Shown here piece by piece: positions 1 through 7,024 of a DNA stretch of 15,898 nt (its first letter is position 1; every line of letters starts with the position of its first letter). The DNA lies in the NCBI GenBank assembly GCA_003695605.1, contig RFIK01000071.1, forward strand, positions 1 to 15,898, written 5' to 3'. The notes under the pieces were generated by a model. The model was given only the letters and a program-made list of their open reading frames with translations, was not told the origin of the DNA and did no database searches. This DNA comes from Chlorobiota bacterium. Lineage in GTDB: Bacteria > Bacteroidota > Ignavibacteria > Kapaibacteriales > NICIL-2. Both the position numbers and the translations under genes were made by a program.

Positions 1-16
1 ATCTTGTAGCAGATTG

Positions 17-766
17 ATGAGTCTGGCAGGGAAAGTCGTTATCGTCACAGGTGGTTCCCGTGGCATTGGTGAAGCGATTGTCCGCTACCTTGCGGGCGAA
101 GGTGCACATGTGCATGCGACCTACAATGCCTCAAGTGAGCGTGCTGAAAAAATCCAGGCTGAACTGCAAGGCCAGGGTGGGCACGTTCAGTTTCACCGGC
201 TCGACGTGCGCGACAGTGCGATGTGCATGCAACTTGTCGAAACGGTGGTTGCCAGAAGCGGAAAAGTTGACGCGCTCGTCAACAATGCAGGTATCACGCG
301 CGATGCGCTCCTGCTCCGGATGAGCGAGCAGGAGTGGGATGATGTCCTAACGACCAATCTCCGGAGTGTGTTCGCAATGACAAAAGCGGTGCTTCGGCCG
401 ATGCTTGCACAACGGAGTGGCCGGATTATCAACATCAGCTCTGTGGTTGGAATTACTGGAAATGCAGGACAAGCAAACTACGCAGCGGCGAAAGCTGGTG
501 TGATTGCATTTACAAAGTCTGTTGCACGGGAACTTGCCTCGCGGAACATCTTGGTCAACTGCATCGCCCCTGGGTACATCGAGACGGACATGACTGGTAA
601 ACTTTCACCACAGCAACAACAGGCGCTCCTCGGCAGCATTCCGCTTGGACGTGCCGGTGTCGGCGCTGATATTGCTGCTGCCGTTGCATTTTTGCTATCC
701 GATGCGGCATCGTACATAACAGGACAGACGATTGCTGTTGATGGTGGCATGGTAATGCTGCCCTAA
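17..766 (+). CDS. fabG: 3-oxoacyl-[acyl-carrier-protein] reductase FabG
   Basis: This is a short-chain dehydrogenase/reductase that reduces 3-oxoacyl-ACP to 3-hydroxyacyl-ACP with NADPH, the first reduction of each type II fatty-acid elongation cycle in the cytoplasm. With the ATG at 17 the protein has 249 residues, close to the usual 244-250. The dinucleotide-binding motif TGGSRGIG is at residues 11-18 and NNAG at 89-92. The catalytic set is complete: Asn114, Ser142 (in ISSVVG), Tyr155 and Lys159 (YAAAK). The C-terminal ITGQTIAVDGG segment is typical of FabG. A TTG one codon upstream (14) is also in frame, and no in-frame stop lies between it and the window edge, so the start rests on the family N-terminus (MSLAGKVVIVTGG). 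Following acpP and fabF make FabG much more likely than another SDR enzyme. The upstream operon genes are outside the window. Confidence 0.96.
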   Translation: MSLAGKVVIVTGGSRGIGEAIVRYLAGEGAHVHATYNASSERAEKIQAELQGQGGHVQFHRLDVRDSAMCMQLVETVVARSGKVDALVNNAGITRDALLLRMSEQEWDDVLTTNLRSVFAMTKAVLRPMLAQRSGRIINISSVVGITGNAGQANYAAAKAGVIAFTKSVARELASRNILVNCIAPGYIETDMTGKLSPQQQQALLGSIPLGRAGVGADIAAAVAFLLSDAASYITGQTIAVDGGMVMLP

Positions 767-817
767 CAGCTCGAGCGAACGTCATGCTCTATGTTTCACT
801 TTTTCGAGGTTCGTCGT

Positions 818-1063
818 ATGTCAGCAGTTGCTGAAAAGGTCAAGGAGATTATCGTCAACAAGCTCGGCGTCGAAGAAAGCCAGGTAACGCCGACAGCGTC
901 CTTCACAAAGGATTTGGGCGCTGATTCGCTCGATACCGTGGAGCTCATCATGGAATTCGAGCGTGCATTCAACATCACCATCGAGGATAGTGATGCCGAG
1001 AAAATCCAAACGGTCGGCGATGCGATTAGCTTCCTCGAATCGAAAGTCGGCGCTGAATCCTAA
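818..1063 (+). CDS. acpP: Acyl carrier protein AcpP
   Basis: This small acidic carrier protein holds growing acyl chains on a 4'-phosphopantetheine arm during fatty-acid synthesis. From the ATG at 818 it has 81 residues, the normal ACP size. The attachment site is Ser37 in GADSLDTVEL, and the usual helices follow, with an acidic surface (EFERAF, EDSDAEKI). An in-frame ATG at 791 would add nine residues (MFHFFEVRR) that do not look like ACP. The start at 818 has a purine-rich ribosome binding site, GAGGT, at 806-810 with a 7-base spacer, and gives the common MS...V.EKVKEII beginning. It lies 51 bp after fabG and 85 bp before fabF, so it is almost certainly in the same operon. The downstream gap holds a strong stem-loop, which may help set the high ACP level a cell needs. 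Confidence 0.97.
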   Translation: MSAVAEKVKEIIVNKLGVEESQVTPTASFTKDLGADSLDTVELIMEFERAFNITIEDSDAEKIQTVGDAISFLESKVGAES

Positions 1064-1082
1064 TCAGCTGCCAGGAACTGCA

Positions 1083-1117
1083 GCCGGTGTGCGCAATCGT
1101 GCACTGTGCACACCGGC
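1083..1117 (+). promoter_or_regulatory. Stem-loop between acpP and fabF
   Basis: A perfect 10-bp inverted repeat (arms 1083-1092 and 1108-1117, GCCGGTGTGC and its complement) extends inward by three more pairs, one of them G-U. This gives about 13 bp with a 9-base loop at 1096-1104. A second palindrome, GTGCAC-T-GTGCAC at 1099-1111, overlaps the 3' arm, so the two structures exclude each other. No T-run follows, so a classic intrinsic terminator is unlikely. An mRNA-stability or attenuation element, or a protein-binding site, fits better. The structure is seen directly; its role is inferred. Confidence 0.55.
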
Positions 1118-1148
1118 GCAGCTTGTTTCACAAAAGACGCGCTGACCG

Positions 1149-2396
1149 ATGCGCAAGCGCATTGTTGTTACTGGAATGGGGGCTGTCACCCCTATTGGGA
1201 ATTCCGTCACAGAAATGTGGGCGAGTATGCTCGAGGGTAAAAGTGGAGCAGGCCCAATAACGAAATTCGATGCAACGGAGTACGAAACCCGCTTTGCTTG
1301 CGAAGTCAAGGGGTACGATCCGCTCCTCCACATGAGTCGGAAGGACGTCCAGCGGATGGACCTTTTCACACAGTATGCCATTTCATCTGTTGCAATGGCA
1401 CTCGAAGATGCAGGCATCAGCGAGGGACAACTCGATGGCGATCGGGTCGGCGTTGTCTTCGGAAGCGGCATTGGTGGGATGTGGACATACCACCGCCAGC
1501 AGGAGCTTCTCTACCAACATGGAGGAAAACCCGATCGCATCTCGCCCTTTTTCATCCCGATGCTCATCTCGGATATTGCTGCTGGGCACATTGCAATCCG
1601 GTGGAAATTCCGTGGGCCGAATTACGGGACCGTAAGTGCCTGCGCAACGAGCGCGCACGCGATCGCCGATGGTGCAATGCTCATCGAGCGTGGATGCGCT
1701 GATGTAATGATCGTCGGCGGTAGCGAAGCAGTCATCTGCCCGATGGGAATTGGCGGATTCAACGCAATGAAAGCGCTTTCGACACGCAACGATGCACCGG
1801 AGAAAGCCAGCCGACCGTTCGATGCCGAGCGCGATGGCTTTGTGATGGGCGAAGGGGGTGGGGCACTTATCCTCGAATCGCTCGAGCATGCCCTGCGCCG
1901 AGACGCTCGGATCTACGCAGAGCTGGCAGGCTTCGGCTTGACTGACGATGCTTACCACATCACCGCACCGCCACCAGGCGGCGAAGGTGCAGTCCGCTCG
2001 ATGCGCCTATGCCTTGAAGATGCTCGCCTTGCACCAGAGGAAATCAGCTACATCAACGCACACGGTACGTCAACTCCGTACAACGATAAAAACGAGACCG
2101 AAGCAATCAAAACTGTGTTCGGTCAACATGCCTACCGCATGGCGGTCAGCTCGACAAAGTCTATGACCGGGCATTTGCTCGGTGCTGCTGGTGCTGTCGA
2201 AGCAATCGCGACCATTTTGGCACTCTACCATCAGGTGTGCCCACCGACGATCAACTACACGACGCCAGATCCTGAGTGCGACCTCAACTACGTCCCTAAC
2301 ACACCAGAGTATCGGACAATTGACGCAGCGCTTAGCAATTCCTTTGGCTTCGGTGGGCATAACGTTACTCTCTGTTTTCGCCGCTTCGAGCACTAG
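1149..2396 (+). CDS. fabF: 3-oxoacyl-[acyl-carrier-protein] synthase II FabF
   Basis: This condensing enzyme (KAS II) extends acyl-ACP by two carbons using malonyl-ACP, with release of CO2. The protein has 415 residues, the normal length. The nucleophile is Cys165 in VSACATS. The two catalytic histidines are His305 (NAHGTSTP) and His342 (STKSMTGH, with the conserved Lys337). The glycine-rich loop NSFGFGGHN is at 397-405. The N-terminus RIVVTGMGAVTPIGN is the standard KAS II opening, which fixes the ATG at 1149. I see no good Shine-Dalgarno sequence before it, so translation may depend on upstream mRNA structure. The position after acpP and before rnc is a common bacterial order. FabB (KAS I) is less likely given length and context. 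Confidence 0.97.
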   Translation: MRKRIVVTGMGAVTPIGNSVTEMWASMLEGKSGAGPITKFDATEYETRFACEVKGYDPLLHMSRKDVQRMDLFTQYAISSVAMALEDAGISEGQLDGDRVGVVFGSGIGGMWTYHRQQELLYQHGGKPDRISPFFIPMLISDIAAGHIAIRWKFRGPNYGTVSACATSAHAIADGAMLIERGCADVMIVGGSEAVICPMGIGGFNAMKALSTRNDAPEKASRPFDAERDGFVMGEGGGALILESLEHALRRDARIYAELAGFGLTDDAYHITAPPPGGEGAVRSMRLCLEDARLAPEEISYINAHGTSTPYNDKNETEAIKTVFGQHAYRMAVSSTKSMTGHLLGAAGAVEAIATILALYHQVCPPTINYTTPDPECDLNYVPNTPEYRTIDAALSNSFGFGGHNVTLCFRRFEH

Positions 2397-2409
2397 GGTT
2401 CGTTTACCG

Positions 2410-3270
2410 ATGCGTTCATCCCGACCAATCGAGAGTTCAGTAACTGAGATTGTCCGCTCTCTCTACAACGGGCTGGTGCGCTTTACCGTCCAGCGGATGG
2501 AAACGCTGCGGCGGAAGGCGCGACGTCCGATCGAGCACGTTGTTGGGGAACGACGCCATGCATTGGAGGTCGTGCTTGGAGTGGACATCCGCAGCCCAGC
2601 GCTCTACGAAGAAGCGCTGACCCACCGTTCGTACCTCCAGGTCAAGAACGATCCTACCGTGCAGTCGAATGAGCGGCTTGAATTCCTCGGCGATGCGATT
2701 TTGGGTATGGTTATCGCTGAGTACCTTTTTCACCATCACGAAGATGTTGCCGAGGGTGAACTAACAAAGATGCGGTCGTGGCTGGTGAACAAACGATCGT
2801 TAGCGCTCTGTGCCCGCAAGCTCGATCTCGACAAGTTTCTCTTGATGAGCTATAGCGCAGCTAACGCTCTTGCAAAGGGCAATGATTCTGTCCTTGCTGA
2901 TGCCGTCGAAGCATTGATTGCAGCAGTCTATCTCGACCATGGCTTTGAGAAAGCACGGAGCTTCATCGAGGAGCGACTGTTACCGTTGATGCTCGAAGAG
3001 CGCGTCATGCACGATACGAATTTCAAAAGCCTACTGCTCGAGTTCGTTCAAGCGCGTGGCTACAGTGCACCGCGCTACCGGGTTGTCGAGGAAAGCGGCC
3101 CCGACCATGAAAAGCGATTCACCGTTGCTGTGTACGTCGGGAGCGCAAGCGTGGGCATTGGAAGCGGCAGAAGCAAGAAGGAAGCCGAGCAGAATGCAGC
3201 ACGCCAAGCGCTCGACTATCTCCAAAGCCGTCAAACCCCGACAACTGATCCTGAGGAATTTCTCCGATGA
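2410..3270 (+). CDS. rnc: Ribonuclease III
   Basis: RNase III is a dimeric endonuclease that cuts double-stranded RNA, chiefly to process rRNA precursors and some mRNAs. From the ATG at 2410, 13 bp after fabF, the protein has 286 residues. The catalytic domain spans about 48-195, with the signature NERLEFLGDA at 87-96. The metal ligands are Glu91, Asp95, Asp164 and Glu167 (VLADAVEALI). A double-stranded-RNA-binding domain follows at about 203-272, ending in the typical SGRSKKEAEQNAARQAL. The N-terminal 45 residues are a basic extension beyond the compact E. coli enzyme. A start at Met30 (2497) would remove most of it. In the same frame, codons back to 2182 lie inside fabF and are not part of the gene. 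The stop overlaps the next start codon. Confidence 0.95.
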   Translation: MRSSRPIESSVTEIVRSLYNGLVRFTVQRMETLRRKARRPIEHVVGERRHALEVVLGVDIRSPALYEEALTHRSYLQVKNDPTVQSNERLEFLGDAILGMVIAEYLFHHHEDVAEGELTKMRSWLVNKRSLALCARKLDLDKFLLMSYSAANALAKGNDSVLADAVEALIAAVYLDHGFEKARSFIEERLLPLMLEERVMHDTNFKSLLLEFVQARGYSAPRYRVVEESGPDHEKRFTVAVYVGSASVGIGSGRSKKEAEQNAARQALDYLQSRQTPTTDPEEFLR

Positions 3271-5198
3271 TGCGTACCATTGCTGCTGCAGTCCTTCTGA
3301 CACTCGGCGCGATTGCAGGCCAACTGCAAGTACAACCCGCTCGTCCGCAGAGCGGAAAGCCTATCGAGTTCAACTACGTTGCTGACGCCGAGTACTTCAG
3401 CGAGCCAGATTCAGTTTGGCTCTGCATCTATGCTTTCGACGATAGCCGTTTTTATCCCACGGCGTGGGATATTCGACTGGAGCGAAAAGGAACCTCCTAC
3501 CGCGGTACGTTTTCTGCTGTGCCATCCGATGCCGTCTTCCTGCTGTTCCGCATTGTCAGCGGGCGGGAGTACGACGATAACCGCGGGCGCTATTGGGATG
3601 CGCTCGTCTGGAATGGGAGCACCCCGAAAATTGGTGCCTACTTCCGTCAAGCGATTTCGTACTTGGGGCAAGGTGCAAGTGGCCTCCCATCGGTTGCACG
3701 GCGGGCAGATCTCGATCGTGCCAAGGAATTGCTGCAACGCTCGATTGAAACGCACCCTGATCACCTGCCGACGAAGTTCGCATATGCAGGGGTACGATTC
3801 GATCGTGGCGAGATTAGTCGGAGCGATCTCGATGAGACGCTCCAGCGGCTCCTCCAGCTCCCCTGGGATTCGACAAACGAGATGCAGGTGCGCAGCAGGA
3901 GCCGAGCACTGCGCTTGCTTGGACGCGACAGCGACGCCGCTGAACTCGAACGTCACTATGCGGAACGATTTCCAACAAGTGACCTTGCCGAAGAAGTTGA
4001 ACGAGCATACTGCGCCGCAGCCCGAACGCCGGAAGAGTTCCGCGATCGCATTCGCCGCTTTGCTGAACGTTTCACTTCCTCGCCGAATGCAGCGAAAATG
4101 TACACTGACCTGGTTGCTTATTACCTTCAGCAGGGAAACGGCGATGCTGCGATTGCGACAGTCAATTCGTACCCTGTGCCGCCGGGGGTGACGAGTTCAC
4201 CGCCCCCAGCATTGCTCAACATGCTTGCGGTAACGATGGTACGGCAAGATTCTCTGCTCAAGCTCGCACAGCAGTACATCGAGTGGGCCGTTCGAGCACT
4301 TGAAACGGAAAATCTCGACGCTAAGCCACGCTACGTTGCGCCGTGTGAATATCGCTGGCAGCTGCGCGAGCTCCGTGGTATCTGCTACGATACGTGGGGA
4401 TACGTCCTCTACCGGATGGGACGAACGGACGATGCCATCGAGGCATTCCGTCAGTGTGAGCACCTTCTTGGGCCGTTTGCCAGTGGCGACATGCTCGAAC
4501 ATCTCAGCGAAGCACTCATGGCAGCAGGTCGGCGCGAGGAATCACTCGCTGTCGCTCGCCGCGCTATTGCAACTGGAAGAGCGATTGGCCCGACGGTGAT
4601 GCGATTCCTCCAGTCGTCTGCTGACACGGCAGCGATTCGCGCCGAGTATGAATCGCTGCGCATGCAGGCACGCCCTGCGAAGCTGCGCCGTTTGCGCCAG
4701 GAAATGCTTGCGCAGCCTCTGCTGGAGATGCAGTTTCGGCGCAATGACGGGAGCACGTTTCTCTTGGGCGATGCAGTACTCACCACGCTCGATGGTCGGC
4801 AGATTTCTCTCCGGCAGCTCAAGGGGAAAGTAGTCGTGCTTGACTTCTGGGCAACCTGGTGTGGGCCGTGCCGCGTTTCGATGCCTTCCATGCAAAAGCT
4901 TTACGAAAAGTACCGCTCCACAAGTGATGTGGAGATACTCCTGGTCAATTGCTGGGAACGGGTGGATGACCGCACCGAGCATGTCAGGAAATTTTTAGCA
5001 AGCAATCCCTCCTACACATTCCCAGTTGTCTTGGACTTGCGGGATGAAGTCGTTTCCGGGTTTGGTGTGACTGGCATTCCGACGAAGTTCTATCTCGATC
5101 GCGACGGCGTCGTGCAGTTCAAAGAGGTGGGCTTTCCAGGAGCGGACGTTTTCATCGAGGAAGCCAGCGATCGGATTGATTTGCTCCTGGGAAGGTAG
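3267..5198 (+). CDS. Exported TPR protein with C-terminal TlpA-like thioredoxin domain
   Basis: This is a 643-residue probable envelope protein. Residues 1-19 form a signal peptide (hydrophobic run AAAVLLTLGAIA). Residues about 20-125 are a beta-rich region I cannot assign, possibly Ig-like. About 145-445 are helical repeats of TPR type (for example DTWGYVLYRMGRTDDAIEAFRQCE). About 495-643 are a TlpA/ResA-type thioredoxin fold with the redox pair WCGPC at 531-535 and the cis-proline GIPT at 603-606. Family knowledge says such domains reduce disulfides outside the cytoplasm, for example in cytochrome c maturation. No electron donor (CcdA/DsbD) or cytochrome gene is nearby, so the partner is unknown. 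The ATG overlaps the rnc stop by four bases (ATGA) and has GAGGA at 3253-3257 as a ribosome binding site, so translation is probably coupled to rnc. A second ATG at 3270 is equally possible. Confidence 0.85.
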   Translation: MMRTIAAAVLLTLGAIAGQLQVQPARPQSGKPIEFNYVADAEYFSEPDSVWLCIYAFDDSRFYPTAWDIRLERKGTSYRGTFSAVPSDAVFLLFRIVSGREYDDNRGRYWDALVWNGSTPKIGAYFRQAISYLGQGASGLPSVARRADLDRAKELLQRSIETHPDHLPTKFAYAGVRFDRGEISRSDLDETLQRLLQLPWDSTNEMQVRSRSRALRLLGRDSDAAELERHYAERFPTSDLAEEVERAYCAAARTPEEFRDRIRRFAERFTSSPNAAKMYTDLVAYYLQQGNGDAAIATVNSYPVPPGVTSSPPPALLNMLAVTMVRQDSLLKLAQQYIEWAVRALETENLDAKPRYVAPCEYRWQLRELRGICYDTWGYVLYRMGRTDDAIEAFRQCEHLLGPFASGDMLEHLSEALMAAGRREESLAVARRAIATGRAIGPTVMRFLQSSADTAAIRAEYESLRMQARPAKLRRLRQEMLAQPLLEMQFRRNDGSTFLLGDAVLTTLDGRQISLRQLKGKVVVLDFWATWCGPCRVSMPSMQKLYEKYRSTSDVEILLVNCWERVDDRTEHVRKFLASNPSYTFPVVLDLRDEVVSGFGVTGIPTKFYLDRDGVVQFKEVGFPGADVFIEEASDRIDLLLGR

Positions 5199-5242
5199 GA
5201 GCGCGTTGGCAGCTGCTTGTCTGCTCTGCCCGAATGGCGCTC
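5199..5242. terminator. Possible bidirectional terminator between converging operons
   Basis: The gap between the two converging genes contains a broken stem. GAGCGC (5199-5204) pairs with GCGCTC (5237-5242). Inside it GGCAG (5208-5212) pairs with CTGCC (5226-5230), separated by a small internal loop. Only a short T-rich stretch follows on the plus strand, and I see no strong run of T on either side. The location is right for a shared terminator, but the structure is weak. Confidence 0.35.
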
Positions 5243-5255
5243 TTGATGTTTCGAA

Positions 5256-6506
5256 CTACTCGACGAGGATCCGCTGGTATTCAGCCTGAATCAACGCCTC
5301 CTCTTCTGGTAGCAGTTGGCGATTTCTCCGTGCCATTGAACGGCGAGCTGTATCGAGTGCAACATCAATTGCATAGAGCTTGCGCTCGTGGATGCCACCC
5401 CAGGTGAAGGAGGGAATCACAGTCGGCGTATAACCTGCGCCGAAGATGTTCGCACTGATTCCTACCACCGTTCCTGTCGAAAACATCGTTGCTATTCCAG
5501 CTTTTGTGTGATCACCGCAGAGCATTCCCAGAAATGTTCGCCCTGTTGCGACGCTGCCAGAGGGAAGCTCCACTGAAATTGGGCGGTAGGTGTTTTTGAG
5601 GTTGCTGGTATTGGCACCAGCGCCGAGATTGACCCACTCGCTGATGAAGGAATGCCCGAGAAATCCATCGTGCTGTTTGTTGGAGAAGCTCTGAAAGATT
5701 GTGCACTCGACTTCGCCACCAACTTTGCACCACGGCCCAATGATCGTGCTTGGGTAAATTTTCGCACCGACCTTGATGACGGAATGATCACCAATTGCGC
5801 ATGGCCCGATGATCGTCGCCTGTGGCATGATCGTGACGTTGTTGCCAATGATGATTGGTCCTGCCGACGCATCGAGCACGACAAGTGGAGCGATGGATGA
5901 ATTCTCACCAACAGCTATTGCCTCGGCATTGAGGACTGCGACGTTGGCGCTTCCGTAATCAGCATGGTGAATTGTGCGGTCTGCGTAAAACTCGAACTGC
6001 TCAGCAATTGTCGTATCCGTATACGCAAAGAGGTCCCACAGGTACGTCAGCAGTGGCGCGTTGCGCAGCTCGTGCTTCTGCCAACTGGAAGTGACGCTGC
6101 GTTCGAGATCTTGCCAATCATGGGCGGCAAGTTGCTCCCAATGGTGCAGGGAGCAACTGAGTGCGACAAGCTCATCACCAGCAAAGTAGCACTGTGGGGA
6201 ACTGCTGGAAGCGTGACGTGTGATCTGCCGTACAACCTCCTTGGTCGGAAGTAACCTGCTGGAGACAACGAGCACTGTCCCTACGCCGAGCTGATGACCG
6301 CGGTATTCGGGAAAGCGTGCGTAGAACGAGGCACGGTGTCCTGAGCGCGTCTGGCAATCAAGCAACGTTGCGCCAGTCAGACGGAGCCATGCTTCGATGA
6401 TCGTCATCGCGCCGAAGCGAAGCTCCCAGGGTACATGAAGGATCGAAAATGGATACAGCGTCGCAGGATGCGTCGGGTGTTCGACCAAGACGAGGTTGGT
6501 AATCAT
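5256..6506 (-). CDS. GlmU-like nucleotidyltransferase / left-handed beta-helix acetyltransferase (alternative bacterial type)
   Basis: The 416-residue protein has two parts. The N-terminal 185 or so residues resemble the atypical nucleotidyltransferase domain of the alternative GlmU family found in Bacteroidetes and Chlorobi. It has LYPFSILHVPWELRFGAMTI at 17-36, where that family has its conserved Arg/Gly motif, and it lacks the usual LxAGxGTRM loop. Residues about 190-365 form hexapeptide repeats of a left-handed beta helix (for example GNNVTIMPQATIIGPCAIGD), with the family motif NLGAGANTSNLKNTY at 293-307 and HDGFLGH just before. The proposed role is UDP-N-acetylglucosamine formation: acetyl transfer to glucosamine-1-phosphate, then uridylation. 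The exact substrate is not proven by sequence. The ATG overlaps the stop of the FKBP gene by four bases, and no ribosome binding site is visible, so translational coupling is likely. Confidence 0.85.
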   Translation of the reverse strand: MITNLVLVEHPTHPATLYPFSILHVPWELRFGAMTIIEAWLRLTGATLLDCQTRSGHRASFYARFPEYRGHQLGVGTVLVVSSRLLPTKEVVRQITRHASSSSPQCYFAGDELVALSCSLHHWEQLAAHDWQDLERSVTSSWQKHELRNAPLLTYLWDLFAYTDTTIAEQFEFYADRTIHHADYGSANVAVLNAEAIAVGENSSIAPLVVLDASAGPIIIGNNVTIMPQATIIGPCAIGDHSVIKVGAKIYPSTIIGPWCKVGGEVECTIFQSFSNKQHDGFLGHSFISEWVNLGAGANTSNLKNTYRPISVELPSGSVATGRTFLGMLCGDHTKAGIATMFSTGTVVGISANIFGAGYTPTVIPSFTWGGIHERKLYAIDVALDTARRSMARRNRQLLPEEEALIQAEYQRILVE

Positions 6507-7024
6507 GGATCGAGTTTGACAAGTTCAAGATCAACAACGAGCGTCTCATTCGGTCCAATGCCGACCGATGGTCTGCCGCGCTCGCCATATGCAAGGTGTG
6601 GCGGGACAATGACGCGCCTTCGTCCGCCGACGCGCATACCACGGAGTGCGTACTTGAAGCCAGGGAAGACAGACGTTGAGTCCGGGATGAATGCGTACAC
6701 CTTTTTGCCTGCAAATTCGGTCGAGAACTCCTCCATCGTCGCAGCATGGTACCCGATGAATCGGACGTAATGTCTGCGGCGTGGATCGGAGAGTTCGCCT
6801 TTCCCGTACGCAATCTCGATGATGATAAGTCCACTCGAGTCCTGTTGCTCGATTGCCGGTGCTGGTACTGCACGTGTCGTATCGAGTGGCATCGTGAAAA
6901 AGTGCACGTAGCGGGCGCTGTCGGCAGTGGGCGCACTCGGGAATGAGCGTGCTGCGTAAACGAGAGCGATGCTTGCCAGTAACGTGCTATTCAACAGGGT
7001 TTTGTACATCATCGGTGCCTTCAT
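6503..7024 (-). CDS. Exported FKBP-type peptidyl-prolyl cis-trans isomerase
   Basis: The protein has 173 residues from the first ATG. Residues about 7-26 are a signal peptide hydrophobic core (LLNSTLLASIALVYA), so it probably acts in the periplasm or at the membrane. An FKBP domain occupies about 64-171, with the pocket-forming PPHLAYGERG (141-150) and GPNETLVVDLELV near the end. Several FKBP12 pocket positions differ: Tyr26 to Phe89, Asp37 to Ser101, Trp59 to Phe123 and Phe99 to Val164. The alignment is by eye, and activity could be weak or the role mainly chaperoning. The start is uncertain. The ATG at 7024 lies 38 bases inside pyrG; ATGs at 7012 and 7009 follow a GAAGG that suits them better and still leave a good signal peptide. 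The stop overlaps the GlmU-like start. Confidence 0.88.
   Translation of the reverse strand: MKAPMMYKTLLNSTLLASIALVYAARSFPSAPTADSARYVHFFTMPLDTTRAVPAPAIEQQDSSGLIIIEIAYGKGELSDPRRRHYVRFIGYHAATMEEFSTEFAGKKVYAFIPDSTSVFPGFKYALRGMRVGGRRRVIVPPHLAYGERGRPSVGIGPNETLVVDLELVKLDP

Noticed and set aside
769..776. The palindrome GCTCGAGC after fabG
   Set aside because: Eight bases without a loop, a T-run or a second copy is too short to call a terminator or operator.
1383..1958. A 191-codon minus-strand frame inside fabF
   Set aside because: It sits opposite the catalytic core of fabF, has no recognisable family and is a shadow frame.
2182..2409. A longer N-terminus for RNase III running back into fabF
   Set aside because: These 76 codons lie within the conserved fabF C-terminus, and the translated extension looks like out-of-frame sequence. 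The ATG at 2410 after the fabF stop is a normal start.
3313..4191. A 292-codon second frame inside the TPR/thioredoxin gene
   Set aside because: It is rich in Arg, Ser and Cys with no domain and no ribosome binding site. The other frame contains the signal peptide, repeats and thioredoxin motif.
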